24,692 bases of DNA from Deltaproteobacteria bacterium (GTDB lineage: Bacteria; Desulfobacterota; Desulfobacteria; Desulfobacterales; B30-G6): positions 1 to 24,692 of the forward strand of contig QMMS01000029.1 of NCBI GenBank assembly GCA_003647375.1. Direction: 5' to 3'. Shown one piece after another: positions 22,746 through 24,692 of this stretch. The first letter of the stretch is position 1, and each line of letters opens with the position of its first letter. The notes under the pieces are model-generated. The model was not told the DNA's origin. It did no database searches and saw nothing but the letters and a program-made list of their open reading frames with translations. The position numbers and the translations under genes are program-made.

Positions 22746-23114
22746 ATGAATCACTTCAAAACCAGTTTAAAATTAGGTATGAATATCCTTGTGTTCGCAC
22801 TGGTGGTAACCTTTACATTCATGGTTGCCAATCCTGCTCGAAGCCACGGTGGGAAAACCCATGCTGAAGATACATTCACCACTTTTCAAGCCGTTCAGAA
22901 GGCAACCGTTCTTTACGATCGTCTGATCGCTTCCGGGAAATTGCCGGAAGCTTGGGAAACAGGGCTAAAAACCATAAGAATTAGTACCCGAAACACAGAC
23001 AACAGTCGTGAAACCGTTGTTCAATTTGAAACCATCAATGAGAACCCTAGCGGTGTTTATTTTTTCTTTAATCAAGATGGAGAGTATTCCGGGTCAAATT
23101 TTTCAGGGGAGTAG
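22746..23114 (+). CDS. exported DUF6488-like protein
   Basis: A 122-residue secreted protein. The signal peptide (MNHFKTSLKLGMNILVFALV onwards) probably ends at ARS-HGG near residue 33. The mature protein begins HGGKTHAEDTF and ends VYFFFNQDGEYSGSNFSGE, matching the pattern of DUF6488 proteins (HGG start, Y-x-F-x...DG-x-Y-x-x-x-NF at the end). An in-frame ATG at 22710 is less likely, because GGAGG at 22736-22740 fits the start at 22746. The function is unknown, but the family tends to sit with copper or efflux genes. It is divergent from the Spy-like gene and 11 bases upstream of the membrane-protein gene. Confidence 0.75.
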   Translation: MNHFKTSLKLGMNILVFALVVTFTFMVANPARSHGGKTHAEDTFTTFQAVQKATVLYDRLIASGKLPEAWETGLKTIRISTRNTDNSRETVVQFETINENPSGVYFFFNQDGEYSGSNFSGE

Positions 23115-23125
23115 AGAGGTAAAAG

Positions 23126-23752
23126 ATGAAACTTTTTTCAGGTGAACAAGAGATACGACAAAATATGACATTCAAAGTCATGTCTATTCCAGCCAAGGCA
23201 TTGTCGACCTGCATCATCCTTACCCTGTCTTTCGGTATGATAGGCGCTTTGGGTCAGGTTGTAATCCATGACATCATTCCAACCTTCCAGACCAGCGCCG
23301 CCTCCGTTGAAATGTCAATGTCACCCACGGAACATAAAAAGAAACGCAGTGTGACTTCTGAGTCAATTGCCGCACCTCAAAGGGGTGATCTGTTTTCCGA
23401 ACTATCTCAACCCGTTAGCAAAACGAAGAAACCACCCTTTTACAAAGCTGAACAATTCGTATGGACGCTTAAATGGACCCACATTCATCTTTTCGGCATG
23501 GGAATGATTTTTATTTTCATGGGCGTCATCAGTTTGCTGCTGGATGCCAGCCCCAAACTTCGAACATGGCTGATTGTTTTACCTTTCCTGGGCGTATTGA
23601 TCGATATTTCGGCCATGTGGCTGAAGGCATTTGTCTCGCCGGCTTTTTTCTGGCTGCACATACCCGGCGGTGGCGTTTTTGCCGTGATATTTGCCTATGT
23701 GTCCCTGCGAGCGTTGTGGGAGATGTGGGCCACATCCCAACGACAAAAATAA
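23126..23752 (+). CDS. four-helix membrane protein of unknown function
   Basis: A 208-residue protein with predicted membrane helices at about 25-48, 118-138, 146-166 and 180-198. A long polar, lysine-rich loop (about 60-112) separates helix 1 from the rest. Histidines H119 and H121 (KWTHIHLFGMG) and H178 (FFWLHIPGGG) lie at the membrane edge and look like metal or heme ligands. I do not recognise a named family. It follows the DUF6488-like gene by 11 bases with GAGAGGT before the ATG, so the pair is probably one transcription unit. It converges with the oxidase gene 25 bases further on. Confidence 0.7.
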   Translation: MKLFSGEQEIRQNMTFKVMSIPAKALSTCIILTLSFGMIGALGQVVIHDIIPTFQTSAASVEMSMSPTEHKKKRSVTSESIAAPQRGDLFSELSQPVSKTKKPPFYKAEQFVWTLKWTHIHLFGMGMIFIFMGVISLLLDASPKLRTWLIVLPFLGVLIDISAMWLKAFVSPAFFWLHIPGGGVFAVIFAYVSLRALWEMWATSQRQK

Positions 23753-23777
23753 TATTACTGCCGTAGAATAACGAAAT

Positions 23778-24692
23778 TTAAAATCGTACCTGTACGCCGC
23801 CGCCCCAGCCGAACTCCGAGTGCCACTGACCCAGCAAGGAAACATTTCTGAACAGCGTATAAGATAACCCTGTCTTGCCCTCCCACATGTCATGGGTGTC
23901 GTATTCGACTTCACCGATCAAAGCAAGACGCGGTGTCAAAGTGAACTCTTTTTCAAGAGTCACCCTTGCCCCGCCATCTGAATCCACCCAAACAAGGGAC
24001 GCGAGATTCAGCGGCAGTAAATAGCGAAAACCGAGCACGCCGCGACTTTCCTCCGTTGTGTCCCCTTCCCCTATAAAATCGGCACCGGCAAATATACTGC
24101 TATACCGGTTCAAATAGCGATCGTATGTGAAAAGGCCTTCCCAGTCGGTTTCATCAACATTCTGCCAGCCCGCTTCCCATTGCGCCTCAAAGATATTGCG
24201 CGTATCCGCCAGGGTTAAAGAACCTTCGGTCATGTTGCTGAGCACATCGGCTTCACCCCAAGCATACCAGAATTCCTTAAAGAGGTTGGATCGCACTGCA
24301 GCGACATCCGGGCCCGGCTGATAGCCGTCATAGTGGATGACCCGTGCCATGCCGCTTTTCATGTGGTAGAGCAGATGACAATGAAAAAACCAATCACCGA
24401 GCTCATTGGCCTTAAATTCGATTACCGTTGTAGACATGGGTTCAACATCAACTGTATGCTTAAGCGGTGCGTGATCCCCTTGACCGTTGATGACTCTGAA
24501 AAAATGGCCGTGAAGATGCATAGGGTGATGCATCATGGTACGGTTGATCATAATGAACCGGACTACCTCACCGGCACGGATACGAATAACGTCACTCTCA
24601 GAAAGTGCTTTGTTGTTTAGAAACCACACGTACCGCTCCATGTCCCCGTCTAATGTCAGGCGAATTTCTCGGATAGGCTTATCTGTTTCAAA
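23778..24692 (-). CDS. multicopper oxidase fused to a CopB-like beta-barrel, partial
   Basis: The 3' part of a gene that runs off the right edge; 304 residues are visible. The first portion is the last cupredoxin domain of a CopA/PcoA-like oxidase, with HHPMHLHGHFF (visible residues about 55-65) and HCHLLYHM (about 104-111). After a short linker it continues for about 165 residues with amphipathic strands. RNIFEAQWEAGWQNVDETDW is followed by segments such as GVLGFRYLLPLN, LALIGEVEYD, GLSYTLFRNVSLLGQWHSEF and the terminal VQVRF. This matches the outer-membrane copper protein CopB/PcoB in style, including a terminal phenylalanine. Normally CopA and CopB are separate genes. No frame break is seen at the junction. 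Confidence 0.8.
   Translation of the reverse strand, partial: FETDKPIREIRLTLDGDMERYVWFLNNKALSESDVIRIRAGEVVRFIMINRTMMHHPMHLHGHFFRVINGQGDHAPLKHTVDVEPMSTTVIEFKANELGDWFFHCHLLYHMKSGMARVIHYDGYQPGPDVAAVRSNLFKEFWYAWGEADVLSNMTEGSLTLADTRNIFEAQWEAGWQNVDETDWEGLFTYDRYLNRYSSIFAGADFIGEGDTTEESRGVLGFRYLLPLNLASLVWVDSDGGARVTLEKEFTLTPRLALIGEVEYDTHDMWEGKTGLSYTLFRNVSLLGQWHSEFGWGGGVQVRF

Overview
The window looks like a chromosomal segment of a strictly or facultatively anaerobic Desulfobacterota-type (deltaproteobacterial) bacterium. This is an inference. It rests on a multi-gene acyl-CoA beta-oxidation cluster with its own EtfAB, a corrinoid protein with a MtaA-type methyltransferase remnant, and intergenic word-like repeats. 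No rRNA or other marker gene is present to confirm it.

Region 1 (about 1-2230) is an AT-rich accessory island bracketed by two 86-bp direct repeats (51-136 and 2145-2230, six mismatches). It holds a PEMT/ICMT-type membrane methyltransferase laid out like an integron gene cassette (178-889) with an attC-like site at 791-895. It also holds a VapBC toxin-antitoxin pair behind a promoter with paired ATGCAT boxes, and a small conserved hypothetical gene. The first 50 bases may be the end of a truncated tyrosine recombinase.

Region 2 (about 2472-15718) is a fatty-acid degradation region. It has an ABM-domain small protein (minus strand), a histidine-phosphatase-fold protein, an ACAD10/11-like acyl-CoA dehydrogenase, a 3-hydroxyacyl-CoA dehydrogenase, an acyl-CoA carboxylase carboxyltransferase, a 600-residue acyl-CoA dehydrogenase, a FadB-like hydratase/dehydrogenase, a thiolase, and etfB-etfA. 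Together these supply each step of a beta-oxidation turn plus the electron acceptor for the dehydrogenases. Most of the gaps between these genes carry unusual modular repeats. The most striking are three arrays of tiny GNA-triloop hairpins with compensated stem changes, at 6185-6333, 8049-8175 and 10128-10240.

Region 3 (15821-17641, minus strand) contains a corrinoid protein whose upstream partner, a MtaA/UroD-type methyltransferase, survives only as its N-terminal third and is joined out of frame to the corrinoid gene. A mostly non-coding stretch with gene remnants follows.

Region 4 (17642-24692) is a copper/metal and envelope region. A minus-strand run encodes a Spy/ZraP-like periplasmic protein, a Tat-exported multicopper oxidase, a SAM methyltransferase, a DUF3179-like fragment, a 51-residue CopZ/BFD-like [2Fe-2S] protein, a TVP38/TMEM64 membrane protein and a DUF302 protein. 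Diverging from it are a DUF6488-like secreted protein and a four-helix membrane protein. These converge on a second multicopper oxidase whose C-terminus is a CopB-like beta-barrel; that gene runs off the right edge.
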